Below are positions 1 to 8,933 of a stretch of 64,000 bases of DNA, piece by piece. Each line of letters starts with the position of its first letter. Positions within the stretch are counted from its first letter, which is position 1. Position numbers and translations under genes: made by a program. Origin of the DNA: Rhizobium sp. PP-CC-3A-592 (GTDB taxonomy: Bacteria > Pseudomonadota > Alphaproteobacteria > Rhizobiales > Rhizobiaceae); contig NZ_QJSR01000002.1 in the NCBI RefSeq assembly GCF_003217095.1, positions 186,001-250,000 on the forward strand, in the 5' to 3' direction. The notes under the pieces were generated by a model. That model had not been told where the DNA came from, did not search any database, and saw only the letters and a list, made by a program, of their open reading frames with translations.

Positions 1-116
1 TGGCGATGGCTGCTGCGAGGGAATTCGCATGATGGCCCGGCCTTGACAGCGGCAGGCCAAGTCCGCATCTGCCATGGCTCCGGCGTGCGAGGCGCGCCCA
101 ACAGGCAAGGTTACCG

Positions 117-1448
117 ATGAGCACGTCTCCCCACGCGGTTCTCCTGTCGCGGATCGCCGATCGCGCGGCGCATGCCGGCGTCATCGGCCTTGGCTATGTC
201 GGACTGCCGCTCGCCATCGCCATCGCGCGCAAGGGTTTTACCGTCACCGGCTTCGATATCGACCCCGGCAAGATCGTCGCCATCGACGCGGGCCGGTCCT
301 ATATCGAGGCGGTCGGCGACGATGTTCTCGCAGCCGAGCGGGATGCAGGACGGTTCTCCGCGACGGTCGATTTCGATGGCCTTGCCGCCTGCGACGTCAT
401 CGTCATCTGCGTGCCGACACCGCTGACGCGGCATCGCGATCCCGACCTCACTTATATCGTCAAGACCTGCCAGGAGATCGCCCTGCGGCTGCGGCCGGGG
501 CAGCTCGTGGTGCTGGAATCCACCACCTATCCCGGCACGACGACGGATGTCGTGCGGCCGATCCTGGCTGCCACCGGGCTCAATATCGGGGAGGAGGTCT
601 TCCTCGGCTTCTCGCCCGAGCGCGAAGACCCCGGCAACCGCGATTTCTCGACCACCAGCATTCCGAAGATCGTCGCCGGCGACGGTGATGCGGCAGCGGA
701 AGCGATGGAGGCGTTCTATTCGGCCGTGGTGGAGCGCGTCGTGCCCGTCTCCACGACGGCGACGGCCGAGGCTGTGAAGCTGACGGAGAACATTTTTCGC
801 GCGGTCAACATCGCGCTGGTCAACGAGCTGAAGACGGTGTTCGAAGCCATGGGCGTCGATATCTGGGAGGTCATCGACGCGGCGAAGACCAAGCCGTTCG
901 GCTATATGCCATTCTATCCCGGTCCCGGTCTCGGTGGGCACTGCATCCCGATCGATCCGTTCTATCTCACCTGGAAATCCCGTGAATACGACCTGCCGAC
1001 CCGCTTCATCGAGCTCGCGGGCGAGATCAATTCGGCCATGCCGAAGCATATCGTCGGGCGGCTGGCCGAAGCGCTCGATATTCACCTTGGTAAAGCCCTC
1101 AGCCGGTCGCGTGTGCTGATCATCGGGCTCGCCTATAAGAAGAACGTGCCGGATATCCGCGAGAGCCCGTCGCTGAAACTGATCGAGCTGATCGAGGAGC
1201 GCGGCGGCAGCGCATCCTTCCATGATCCGCATGTGGACGAGATCCCGAAGACGCGCGAATATCTATCGCTGAAGGGTCGGCGCTCGGTGCCGCTGAGCGA
1301 ACTTGGCCGTTTCGATGCCGTACTGGTCGCCACCGATCATGACGATGTCGATTATGCGCTGATCGCGCAGCACGCGCCGCTGATCATCGACACGCGCAAC
1401 GTCTTTGCCCGTCGTGGTATCCAAGGTGGATTGATCGTGAAGGCGTGA
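117..1448 (+). CDS. Nucleotide-sugar dehydrogenase (UDP-GlcNAc/UDP-glucose 6-dehydrogenase family)
   Basis: A 443-residue cytoplasmic enzyme that should oxidise the C6 hydroxyl of a UDP-sugar to the uronic acid with two NAD+, feeding polysaccharide or O-antigen synthesis. The N-terminal Rossmann fold shows VIGLGYVGLPLA (about residues 22-33). The central part has the SPEREDPGN segment typical of the WbpA/UDP-N-acetylglucosamine 6-dehydrogenase branch. The catalytic cysteine is C276 in GLGGHCIPIDPFYL, and the C-terminal UDP-binding domain is complete. Length is normal for the family. The ATG follows a GGCAAGG-like stretch. It ends 4 bp from the convergent DUF3095 gene. Any polysaccharide cluster would lie upstream, outside the window. 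The exact sugar substrate cannot be fixed from sequence alone. Confidence 0.93.
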   Translation: MSTSPHAVLLSRIADRAAHAGVIGLGYVGLPLAIAIARKGFTVTGFDIDPGKIVAIDAGRSYIEAVGDDVLAAERDAGRFSATVDFDGLAACDVIVICVPTPLTRHRDPDLTYIVKTCQEIALRLRPGQLVVLESTTYPGTTTDVVRPILAATGLNIGEEVFLGFSPEREDPGNRDFSTTSIPKIVAGDGDAAAEAMEAFYSAVVERVVPVSTTATAEAVKLTENIFRAVNIALVNELKTVFEAMGVDIWEVIDAAKTKPFGYMPFYPGPGLGGHCIPIDPFYLTWKSREYDLPTRFIELAGEINSAMPKHIVGRLAEALDIHLGKALSRSRVLIIGLAYKKNVPDIRESPSLKLIELIEERGGSASFHDPHVDEIPKTREYLSLKGRRSVPLSELGRFDAVLVATDHDDVDYALIAQHAPLIIDTRNVFARRGIQGGLIVKA

Positions 1449-1452
1449 GGCG

Positions 1453-2619
1453 TCAGGCCGCGGGTGCCGCCTGCATGGGTGCTTTCAGATGGCTGGCCGC
1501 CATGGCATAGCCGCCATTGGCGCCGTCGATGAAGTGCATGTGGTCGCGGCTGAGCGCGGTGGGCACGATGCAGGTCATCAGCGCCTCGTCCTGCCGGTGG
1601 AGGCCGTAGCGGCAGACGCCTTCGGAGGCCGCGCGTTTCAGCCGTGCCTCCAGGCTGACGAGGCGCCCCGCCTCGATGTCGATGGTCATCTTCAGGCCGT
1701 CGTCGAACTTGCGGAAGTCCGAATTGCTGGCGACATCCTGACGGTAGATCTTCGGATCGAAGCGGCCGAGCGTCATTCCGAGCTTTGCCAGGCCATAGGT
1801 CAGTGCTGCTTCCACGAGGATGCGGCCGCGCTGGCGCAGGCGACCGGGTTTTCCAACCGTGCGCACTTCCGTCTCCAGACCTTCGCGGGAGAGGCCGAGC
1901 GTCGGGCCTTCCGCCGGGACCGGATGGCCTTCGCGTTCCTCGCCCGCGGCCAGCGCGACGATATCGGAAACCAGCGTCGCGAAGGGGCCGGCCTCCTTGC
2001 CGGGACAGGGCACCGCGATGATCGAGACGATGGCGCCATGGCGGGAGGCGATGGGGTTCCAGCGACAGGAGAGGCCGGTGAGGTCGGGGCGGGCCCCTGC
2101 GGGCGCGGGCGCGACGAGATAGCGTCCGGCCTTCATCTCCGTCTCCGCCCAGGCGCCGCCGCCGCCGGCAAACATCGCATAGGACACGTCCGGGCTGACC
2201 TGGAAGCGTGCCACGCGCACATCGAGCCCGGCTTTCCGGATATCAGAAACCGGGACGAGGGCGGCGCGCAGGTCGAGATCGAGCTCTTCGCGCGCATAGA
2301 GTTGCACGGAGGCCAGCGCCGATGTGGCCGCGACCAGCGCCGAGGGGGGAAGCGCCACGAGCGCGCCATCGCCGCCGAAGACGAAGGGAAGGTCGAAATG
2401 GCCGACCGCGTTGAGCACCGCCGAGATGACGCTGGCGCCGGCCATGTTCACCGCCTTGTACCGACCGGCCTCGATGGCGCCGGTGGAATCGACGATATCG
2501 GCGCTGGCGATCCACCAGTCGATGGGCAGCGGGCGGTAGTTCTCCGCATCCGCCACGCCCTCGAACGCCGTGAAGACGGGGAGTGCGGAAAAGAACTGGT
2601 CGCTCTGCATCTGTGCCAT
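1453..2619 (-). CDS. DUF3095 family protein (adenylate-cyclase-like)
   Basis: A 388-residue soluble protein recognised as DUF3095 by its N-terminal segment (FSALPVFTAFEGVADAENY, then PLPIDWWIASADIVDSTGAI) and the FVFGGDGALVALPP stretch at about residues 80-94. The IASADIVDST and FGGDGA motifs resemble the two metal-binding aspartate regions of class III nucleotide cyclases, and the family is described as cyclase-like. Activity has not been shown from anything visible here. No signal peptide or membrane segment is apparent. It is convergent with the upstream sugar dehydrogenase and appears to be a single-gene unit. The start could also be the ATG three codons in. Neither has a strong Shine-Dalgarno sequence. 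Confidence 0.82.
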   Translation of the reverse strand: MAQMQSDQFFSALPVFTAFEGVADAENYRPLPIDWWIASADIVDSTGAIEAGRYKAVNMAGASVISAVLNAVGHFDLPFVFGGDGALVALPPSALVAATSALASVQLYAREELDLDLRAALVPVSDIRKAGLDVRVARFQVSPDVSYAMFAGGGGAWAETEMKAGRYLVAPAPAGARPDLTGLSCRWNPIASRHGAIVSIIAVPCPGKEAGPFATLVSDIVALAAGEEREGHPVPAEGPTLGLSREGLETEVRTVGKPGRLRQRGRILVEAALTYGLAKLGMTLGRFDPKIYRQDVASNSDFRKFDDGLKMTIDIEAGRLVSLEARLKRAASEGVCRYGLHRQDEALMTCIVPTALSRDHMHFIDGANGGYAMAASHLKAPMQAAPAA

Positions 2620-2733
2620 GCGATTTAAGGTAGCACAGCCGTCTCCGTCCGACAGGGCCGCGCCGGATGACTTTTGCGTGCAGCGCGCTGCGATGTTGCC
2701 TGTCGGGTGGCGGGCACCCTATAGAGGGCCTCC

Positions 2734-2835
2734 TTAGAGCGTGTCCGCGTTACCCCGAATCGCGAAAACGCTCCATCTCTTTGGTTTCACGCACTTCCGG
2801 ACGCAAAACCGCTGCGCAGTTTTGCTGGAATTGCC
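2734..2835. repeat. Rhizobial intergenic repeat of about 100 bp
   Basis: This block contains the hallmark pieces of a repeat I recognise as common in Rhizobium/Agrobacterium intergenic regions: TTAGAGCGTGTCCGCG, then AATCGCGAAAACGCTC, CATCTCTTTG, TTCCGGACGCAAAACCGC and TTTTGCTGGAATTGC. Internal inverted arms (for example GAGCGT...ACGCTC and GCAAAACcgctgcgcaGTTTTGC) make it foldable. It sits just before the methyltransferase gene, and its last bases lie about 20 bp from the start codon. Family membership is from memory. A genome-wide count would settle it. Confidence 0.6.
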
Positions 2836-2856
2836 TCGGTAACGGGAAGCGCCTTC

Positions 2857-3339
2857 ATGAGTCGTCTCGACAGCTTCATCGCCCGCCTGCAGGCGCAGCG
2901 CTCCATCCTCAACCACATCCGGGATGACATGGCGCTTCCGGGTGAGGGCGCGGTGCTCGAAATCGGGCTTGGAAACGGCCGCACCTACGATCATATCCGC
3001 GAGATCTTCCCCGGCCGCCGCATCATCGCCTTCGATCGGGCGGTGGGGTCGCATCCCAAATCGACGCCGGATGAGGGTGACCTCGTGCTCGGCGAAATCT
3101 CCGAGACGCTGAAGAGCGTGGTCGGCATGGGGGTGGCGTTCGCCCATGCTGATATCGGCACCGCCTATCCCGAGGTGGATGCGGAAACGAAACGCTGGCT
3201 GCCGCCAGCGCTTGCCGATGCGCTGGCCTCCGGCGGCATCGTCGCCAGCGGCCTGCCGCTGGACCATGCCGATCTTGTCCCCCTGCCGGTGCCGGAGGGG
3301 ATCGACCCCAGGCGCTATTATCTCTACCGCCGCCGCTAA
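2857..3339 (+). CDS. Small class I SAM-dependent methyltransferase
   Basis: A 160-residue protein with a methyltransferase motif I at about residues 33-41 (AVLEIGLGNGRTYDH) followed by an acidic loop (IIAFDRAVGSHP). This matches the short SAM-methyltransferase family found in rhizobia. The usual substrate domain is minimal, so the target is unknown. The ATG is preceded by AACGGGAAGCG, a reasonable ribosome-binding site. Its stop overlaps by 4 bp the stop of the convergent FkbM-type methyltransferase gene. The promoter region is mostly a repeated intergenic element. Probably cytoplasmic. It could act on a small metabolite or could be catalytically modest, because the post-II motifs are weak. 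Confidence 0.82.
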   Translation: MSRLDSFIARLQAQRSILNHIRDDMALPGEGAVLEIGLGNGRTYDHIREIFPGRRIIAFDRAVGSHPKSTPDEGDLVLGEISETLKSVVGMGVAFAHADIGTAYPEVDAETKRWLPPALADALASGGIVASGLPLDHADLVPLPVPEGIDPRRYYLYRRR

Positions 3340-4223
3340 AGCGCGTCGGGCAGCAGAAGCAGGTCGAACTGGTCCGCGTCGAGCGGGATGTCGGCGATCG
3401 CCATTTCGGTCATGTCGTTTTCGGTGAAGACGATGCAGCGGGAATAGAAGGTGCCGAGCCATTTTGCGAAAACGCGGGCCTGATCGCGGCCGTAGAAGAC
3501 CGGCGAGAATTCGAGATAGAACGGCGTCTGGCGTTCGAGAAGCGGGATCATCGAGCGGGCGGCGACCGGCTCGTAGCCCTCGATATCCATGAAGATCAGT
3601 GACACGCCGTCGGCCGCGATATCCGCGTCCGCGAGGATCTCCATCACGGGGCGCACCGGCACGCTGATCTGCCGGTCACGCGGGCTCTGGCGCGTCGCGC
3701 TGCTCTTGCCGTGATTGTCGGGGTGCTGGAAGAAGTCGATCGTGCCTGCGGTCTCGCCGGCCGCGCAGGGGATGGCGGTGATCCGGTCTTCCAGCCCGTT
3801 CTGGCGGATGTTCTGGTTAAGCAGCGCGTAGTTGCGCGGATCGGCCTCCACCGTCACGATGCGCGGAATATCGCTGCCAAGGGCGAAATAGAGCGTCTGC
3901 GTGCCGATATTGCCGCCGACCTCCAGCAAAGCGCCCGAGAGGTCGATATTCCGCTCCCGCAGGACGGAGAGCAGGCGGACGACGTGATCGCGCTCGAACT
4001 GACCCTTCCGGTAGATCTTGCGGCCGATATAGTCATGCGGCGAAAACGTCATGACGTGATCGCCGCAATCCGCCGTCATGGTGAGCACGCTGGGGCTGAT
4101 GCACTGGATCAGCAGTTCCCGGCCATAGCGGGTGGCAAAGGCGCGGCGGGCAAGCCTGTTGCGCAGTTTGCGGACACGGCGCTTCCACCGTTTCAAAACC
4201 GGCATGTCGTCACTGAGGGGCAT
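3336..4223 (-). CDS. FkbM family methyltransferase
   Basis: A 295-residue SAM-dependent methyltransferase. Motif I is LLEVGGNIGTQTLYFAL, followed by the acidic IVTVEADPRNYALLNQNI. The family signature FMDIEGYEPVAARSM near residues 220-235 is typical of FkbM enzymes that O-methylate sugars or polyketides. I chose the ATG at 4223 because AAAGGTGG lies 4-8 bases upstream and the family homology begins just after it. The in-frame sequence further upstream (to 4487) is not family-like. The N-terminus is very basic (KRWKRRVRKLRNRLARR). Its target is unknown. Position near the sugar dehydrogenase makes cell-surface glycan methylation possible, but that is inference. Confidence 0.85.
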   Translation of the reverse strand: MPLSDDMPVLKRWKRRVRKLRNRLARRAFATRYGRELLIQCISPSVLTMTADCGDHVMTFSPHDYIGRKIYRKGQFERDHVVRLLSVLRERNIDLSGALLEVGGNIGTQTLYFALGSDIPRIVTVEADPRNYALLNQNIRQNGLEDRITAIPCAAGETAGTIDFFQHPDNHGKSSATRQSPRDRQISVPVRPVMEILADADIAADGVSLIFMDIEGYEPVAARSMIPLLERQTPFYLEFSPVFYGRDQARVFAKWLGTFYSRCIVFTENDMTEMAIADIPLDADQFDLLLLPDAL

Positions 4224-4470
4224 GCGCCACCTTTCCCGGTCGATCGCGTTGCGCGGGTTACACCACAGGTGTGGGCTGAAAAAAAGAGCATTCGGAATTT
4301 CTCCGGGCTCCAGCCCATCTGTTCGATGCCTCCGCCGAATGGAATGGAACTTTTGACGTCTCGCCGCATTCATGAGGGTCTCCGTGTTGTTCCTCGGAGC
4401 ATATGGAGCCGTTTTCTCGGGTCCGAGCAGGGGAGCGGTGGGGCCGTTTCGATGAAGTGGGCGTTTGATA

Positions 4471-4869
4471 ATGAGCTGCAATATCATGGTGGTCGAGGAC
4501 GAGATGTTCGTTGCGACCGAGATCGAGTACGTTGTCGAGGAACTGGGTTACCGGCCCGTCGGCATCGCTGCCGATACGGCATCGGCAATCAAGCTCGGCC
4601 CGCTCGCTGATATCGCCCTCGTCGATCTCAACCTGCGCGATGGCGCCACGGGCCGTGATATCGGCCGTATTCTTGCCGAGCGTCACGGCATGACCGTTCT
4701 CTTCATGACGGCCAATCCCTCGCAGGTCGGCGAGGCGTTTCCCGGTGCCGTCGGCGTGCTGCCGAAGCCCGTGGCAGAGGAAGACCTGAAAGCGGCCGTG
4801 CGCTATACGGTTGCGCTGCGCGAAGCGCGACAGGCCCCTGCGCCGGCACATCTTCGCGTTTTCGCCTGA
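4471..4869 (+). CDS. Single-domain response regulator (receiver only)
   Basis: A 132-residue CheY-like receiver with no output domain. It has the acidic pocket VVEDE near the N-terminus, the phospho-acceptor aspartate in IALVDLNLRDG, the conserved T in LFMTAN, and the lysine in LPKPV. Starts are possible at TTG 4465 or ATG 4471, and the ATG is preferred. It is convergent with, and 9 bp from, the PAS/HWE kinase gene. This arrangement is common in alphaproteobacteria for HWE kinases and their single-domain partners. It probably acts as a phosphate sink or an intermediate receiver, but partner assignment is by proximity only. Confidence 0.87.
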   Translation: MSCNIMVVEDEMFVATEIEYVVEELGYRPVGIAADTASAIKLGPLADIALVDLNLRDGATGRDIGRILAERHGMTVLFMTANPSQVGEAFPGAVGVLPKPVAEEDLKAAVRYTVALREARQAPAPAHLRVFA

Positions 4870-4878
4870 TATGGTTGA

Positions 4879-6810
4879 CTAGCCGCGCCCGAGGCGCCCG
4901 CTGCGGGTCAGTGCGCTCAAAGGTATCGACGCCTCGATCCGCAAGCCATCCGGTTCCCAGAAGCGCTCCAGCTGTCCTTCCAACTGGCCTTCGGCGCTGA
5001 TCTTCATCAGCCGCGACCCGAAGCCGTCCTTCTCCGGCGCGGAGATGACGACGCCCGAGACCTTTTCCTTCCAGCTTAAATGATAGGTCTCGCCGTCGAT
5101 GCGCCCGGTGATTTCGACCCGGCCATCGACCGTGGAGAGCGCGCCGTATTTTGCAGAGTTGGTGCCGAGTTCGTGGAGAAGCAGGGCCAGAGGCGTGGCC
5201 GCGCTGTCGGCAATCGCCGTGTCGTCGCCGTGCAGCCCGATCGCGCCTGTTCCCTCTTCACCCCAATAGGGCTCGAGCAGCCGTGCCAGAAGGTTGAACA
5301 AGGTCGTATCCGGCATGGTCGGACGCGATGCCTCGCTGTGCGGACGGACGAAATCATGCGCGCGGCCCATGGCGTCGATGCGCTTGCGCAACTGTTCGGC
5401 AAAACCCCGGGCCTGCGGCTCGGAACGCGCGGACAGGCTGATAATGCCGCTCAGCACCGAGAAGATGTTCTTGATCCGATGGCTGAGTTCATGCGCGACG
5501 ACCTCGCGCTCCGCCTGCGCCATCCTGGCGTCGTGAATGTCGGTGCAGGTGCCGTACCAGCGCGTGATCCGCCCCTCGGTATCGCGTATGGGCAGAGCGC
5601 GGCCGAGCACCCAGCGATAGGACCCGCTGTGATGGCGCAGCCGATATTCGATCTGGTAGGGGTCTCCGGTCTCGAGGCTGTGGCGCCAGAGCGCCCAGGC
5701 GCGGTCCTGATCCTCCGGGTGGAAGATGCCGCTCCAGCCGGCGCCGTCGGTCGATCCCGGGGGAGCGCCGGTGAATTCGTACCAGCGGGCATTGTAGTAG
5801 TCGTGAAAACCATCGGGCCGCGTCGACCACACCATCTGCGGCATGGTGTCGGCCAGCGTGCGGAACCCCGTCTCCGACTGCGCATAGGCCTCCGCCACCT
5901 CCTTCTGCGCGGTGATATCGACGGCGATGCCGGGAAAGCGGATGCAGGTGCCGTTTTCGAGCAGCGGCTGCCCCTCGGCCAGCACCCAGCGCACGGACCC
6001 GTCCGCCTGAACGAGCCTGTACTCGGTCGAAAGCTTCTCACCCGTCTTCATGACGCCTTGCAGCACATTGGATACCCGCTCGGCATCGTCGGGGTGAATG
6101 GCGGCGGTGAAGCCGGAGATCGGGACGCCGTCTGTCGCGGCGGTCTTGGGATCGACGCCGTAGAGGGATGCGAATCTGTCGTCGGCATAGACGCGGTCGG
6201 CGACGACATCCCAGTCCCAGATACCGACAACGCCGGAAGCCTGCAGGGCGAGCGACAGCTTTTCACGATTGCGCGAGAGCGCCTGCTCGGCCTCCACCGC
6301 CTTCGTTGTTTCCACGACGACCGCGAGCACGCCGCTGATGGCGCCGTCATCGTCGAAGACGGGGCTGTAGTCGAGATCGAACCAGACGCGTTCCGGCTCG
6401 CCGCTGCGGTTCAGCGTCATTTCCATATCGGCGTAGGAAAAACACTCGCCGCTGAGCACGCCATTGATGATGGTGCGGTTGAAATCGGCGACCTCGGGCC
6501 AGCATGCTATGGCCGACATGCCGAAGCATGTCGGATGGCGGCCGCCGGCGATGGCGGCATAGCCGGCATTGTAGATCATGATGCCATCCGGACCCAGCAG
6601 CAGCGTCATGGCGACCGGAGACGACAGGACGGTGCGCACAAGACCCGTCAACGAGGCCGGCCAGGTCTCGCGTGCGCCGAGCGGCGTCTGGCTCCAGTCC
6701 CGGCTTTCCAGAAGCGCCGCGATTTCGCTCCGGGATGTCGCAACCGTCGTCCAGCGCTTGCCCGACATAGACGGCGCATCGACGATTTCGGGCGGGAGAG
6801 AACTCTGCAT
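4879..6810 (-). CDS. PAS-domain sensor histidine kinase, HWE family
   Basis: A 643-residue soluble kinase. Three PAS-like segments cover about residues 60-170, 185-302 and 315-430, each ending with a PAC-like stretch (GIAVDITAQK, YGTCTDIHDAR). The kinase core has the HWE-type H-box HELSHRIKNIFSVLSGI with H444, the N-box LLLHELGTNSAKYGALS, and the WKE triplet that names the family. No membrane segment is seen, so it senses a cytoplasmic signal such as redox state, light or a small ligand. The third PAS has no flavin-binding cysteine motif that I can see. I chose the ATG giving MQSSLPPEIV. ATG 6906 is an alternative giving 32 extra residues of low-complexity sequence. Confidence 0.88.
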   Translation of the reverse strand: MQSSLPPEIVDAPSMSGKRWTTVATSRSEIAALLESRDWSQTPLGARETWPASLTGLVRTVLSSPVAMTLLLGPDGIMIYNAGYAAIAGGRHPTCFGMSAIACWPEVADFNRTIINGVLSGECFSYADMEMTLNRSGEPERVWFDLDYSPVFDDDGAISGVLAVVVETTKAVEAEQALSRNREKLSLALQASGVVGIWDWDVVADRVYADDRFASLYGVDPKTAATDGVPISGFTAAIHPDDAERVSNVLQGVMKTGEKLSTEYRLVQADGSVRWVLAEGQPLLENGTCIRFPGIAVDITAQKEVAEAYAQSETGFRTLADTMPQMVWSTRPDGFHDYYNARWYEFTGAPPGSTDGAGWSGIFHPEDQDRAWALWRHSLETGDPYQIEYRLRHHSGSYRWVLGRALPIRDTEGRITRWYGTCTDIHDARMAQAEREVVAHELSHRIKNIFSVLSGIISLSARSEPQARGFAEQLRKRIDAMGRAHDFVRPHSEASRPTMPDTTLFNLLARLLEPYWGEEGTGAIGLHGDDTAIADSAATPLALLLHELGTNSAKYGALSTVDGRVEITGRIDGETYHLSWKEKVSGVVISAPEKDGFGSRLMKISAEGQLEGQLERFWEPDGLRIEASIPLSALTRSGRLGRG

Positions 6811-7023
6811 AGGGCATCTCGAAGTGGGTTCGGTCGCTCCTCGCATCCCGGGAGCGTCCTGGGGGAGAGATATAGGTAAGCCCGGCCGAAAGTCATCTGT
6901 TCTCATGATGCTATGCCCGGCTGGACGAGGGGATTTTCGATCCTTGCGAGAGCTTCCAGACGGTGCGCAGCCCGCCGTGCCCGGTGCAGCCATTGCCGGG
7001 CTGGATAAATGATAGGGTGGCCG

Positions 7024-7048
7024 GGAACCATGAACGCGCGTTAACGTT
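7024..7048 (+). promoter_or_regulatory. Candidate EcfG/RpoE2 general-stress promoter
   Basis: In the 400-bp space between the kinase start (6810) and the small gene at 7211, the plus strand reads GGAAC (7024-7028), 16 bases, then CGTT (7045-7048). This matches the alphaproteobacterial general stress sigma factor consensus as I know it (GGAAC, about 16-17 nt, CGTT). It would transcribe toward the small membrane protein gene with an untranslated leader of roughly 150 nt. The rest of the 6811-7210 interval shows no gene. The match is exact but short, so chance occurrence cannot be excluded. Confidence 0.42.
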
Positions 7049-7210
7049 TTTGCTGCGATGGTCCCCGAGAGAAAAGTAGGAAATTCTGAAAACGATCGGT
7101 GACTTGGAATATATTGTCTATGAAATCGGTGGAAATCCACGAATGTAGACGCATAGCCGATCACGGTCGACCTTGCGAAATGTGAACGCGGCTCGCTTGT
7201 TCTGGAGGAT

Positions 7211-7369
7211 ATGATGCGAACGTCGAAACAGGTCCTGCACGGTCCCCACGCCCGATATTCCAATGCCGCATCGACGGCACCCCTGCCGAGCTTTCATGCC
7301 GTGCTGCGCACGCTGACGCTGGTTGCGGCCTTCGCCTTTATCGGCGCATGTGTCTTTGGAGCGATCTGA
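7211..7369 (+). CDS. Small single-span membrane protein, 52 residues
   Basis: A short gene below usual annotation cut-offs. It starts with ATGATG, preceded at 7204-7207 by GGAG (TCTGGAGGATATG), a very good ribosome-binding site. The product starts MMRTSKQVLHGPHARYS and ends in a hydrophobic segment (about residues 34-52, LRTLTLVAAFAFIGACVFGAI) that would form one membrane helix with the C-terminus at the membrane edge. A strong intrinsic terminator follows 24 bp after the stop, and a candidate stress promoter lies upstream. These three elements together make it a believable independent transcription unit. No function is recognised. Confidence 0.66.
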   Translation: MMRTSKQVLHGPHARYSNAASTAPLPSFHAVLRTLTLVAAFAFIGACVFGAI

Positions 7370-7392
7370 GCGCTCTTTCATCTTTGACATTG

Positions 7393-7437
7393 CAAAACCG
7401 GATCGTGGCTCCAAACCGCGGTCCGGTTTTGTCGTTT
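7393..7437 (+). terminator. Intrinsic terminator after the 52-residue gene
   Basis: A perfect 10-bp inverted repeat, CAAAACCGGA (7393-7402) and TCCGGTTTTG (7422-7431), with a 19-base loop, ends in a T-rich stretch. It sits between the small gene and the convergent aminotransferase gene and could serve both directions, since the stem itself begins with an A-run on the other strand. Confidence 0.68.
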
Positions 7438-7462
7438 TGGCACCGTCAGATGCCCTTCGACG

Positions 7463-8641
7463 TCAGATGCCGGGCAGCTTGAAGTCCTCGAGGCGCTGGC
7501 GCAGGAGGCCGATGGTTTCGACATCGGCATTCGCAAAGGCGAAGCGCAGGAATCCTTCCTGGATCTCGCCGAAATAATCGCCGGGAAGGCAGACGACGCC
7601 GGCGAGCGTTGCGAGTTTGCCCGCGACGAATTCGGCGCTGATATCGGGGTAGGGGTGGCGGACATAGGCGAAGTAGGCGCCGATGGATTCGAGCTTCCAA
7701 CCATCGAGGCCCGCCATCACGGCCTGCATGGCGGCGCTCCTCCGGCCGATTTCCAGACGGTTCTCCTCACGCCAGTCGGCAAGGGCCGGGATCGCCTTCA
7801 CCAGTGCGATCTGGCCGGCGCGGGGCGGGCAGATCTGCAGGTTGTCCATGATTTTGGCGATCTGGTGGACCGTCTGCATGCCGCAGGTGATGGCGCCGAT
7901 CCGGTGGCCGGGGATGCAATAGGACTTTGAAAAGCTGTAGAGGCTGACGAAGTGGTTCTGCCAGCCTTCGATCGAGAAGATGCCGTGCGGCGGCTCGGCC
8001 GTGTCGGCCAGGAAGTCGCGGTAGGTCTCGTCGAGGATCAGCCAGATGTCGTTGCGGCGGCAGAGGTCGAAGATATCGGCAAGTAGGGCGGCAGGGTAGA
8101 CGGCGCCCGTCGGATTGTTCGGCGAGACCAAAGCCAGCGCCTTCACGCCCGCATGCAGCGACGCCTCGATCGAATCGACATCCGGAATGAAGCCGCTTGC
8201 GGCATCGCAGGGCACGATATCGACATTGATGCCGAGCATCGACAGCGTCGTCTCGTGGTTGAAATAATAGGGGTTTGTCATCAGGATCGTATCGCCGGCG
8301 CCGGCAAGCGCGATGACGGTGGCGACGAAGGCCTGATTGCAGCCGGCGGTGATCTGGACGTTGCGACCCGTCAGCGGCGCGCCGTAGAGCCCGGCAACAT
8401 GCGTGCCATAGGCAGTGCGCAGGGGGATTTCCCCCTCGATCGGCCCGTAGCCGGCCGCCTGTTTGGAGGCCGCGGCTTCGCCGAGCCACGCCAGCATGTC
8501 GGGATGCGGCGGGTAGCCGGGCACGGCCTGGCTGAGGTCGAGCAACGGGCCGCGGCTTCCGTCATAGCTCTTGGCCCAGGCGGCAACCGAGGGAACGGGC
8601 GGCGGCGACAGCCGGGCGACCAGCGGATTGAATTTCGGCAT
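7463..8641 (-). CDS. PLP-dependent aminotransferase, class I/II fold
   Basis: A 392-residue cytoplasmic fold-type I aminotransferase. The Schiff-base lysine is K239 in SFSKSYCIPGHRIG. The PLP-binding aspartate and tyrosine are D204 and Y207 in LILDETYRDF, and the SPNNPTGA asparagine turn is at about 173-180. The substrate-binding arginine region is near FLRFAFAN in the C-terminus. Length is standard. The family (AspC/DapL-like) cannot be narrowed to one substrate. The gene appears monocistronic, with a 290-bp upstream region shared with the divergent DUF3833 gene. The ATG is the only start compatible with the conserved N-terminus. Confidence 0.88.
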   Translation of the reverse strand: MPKFNPLVARLSPPPVPSVAAWAKSYDGSRGPLLDLSQAVPGYPPHPDMLAWLGEAAASKQAAGYGPIEGEIPLRTAYGTHVAGLYGAPLTGRNVQITAGCNQAFVATVIALAGAGDTILMTNPYYFNHETTLSMLGINVDIVPCDAASGFIPDVDSIEASLHAGVKALALVSPNNPTGAVYPAALLADIFDLCRRNDIWLILDETYRDFLADTAEPPHGIFSIEGWQNHFVSLYSFSKSYCIPGHRIGAITCGMQTVHQIAKIMDNLQICPPRAGQIALVKAIPALADWREENRLEIGRRSAAMQAVMAGLDGWKLESIGAYFAYVRHPYPDISAEFVAGKLATLAGVVCLPGDYFGEIQEGFLRFAFANADVETIGLLRQRLEDFKLPGI

Positions 8642-8933
8642 GGGTTCGTTCCTGTGCGGGACGCGGGTCCGGAGGTTGGGAGGCCGCCACGGATCAGCGT
8701 CGAAAGAGATTGCGAGATTGAGGGTTCAGGGAGAATGGTGGCCGATTTGCGCCGGAAAGGGGTTCGTCCGAACGTAAGATGATTTCCCGGACATTTCCAG
8801 AAGCCGCTCCAGGATAATAGGCCGGCGACGGTTTCGTGGCCATGCGATGTTTTGCCGGTGCTTTTACCGGTGCAGGGAGGAAACCGTTCTGCCGGAAGAT
8901 CCGTATCGTCTCCATGACAGAATGGAGATCATC

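Noticed and set aside
3-32. Possible last ten codons of a truncated upstream gene (AMAAAREFA then stop)
   Set aside because: Too short to support. Several frames close here and none has a recognisable end.
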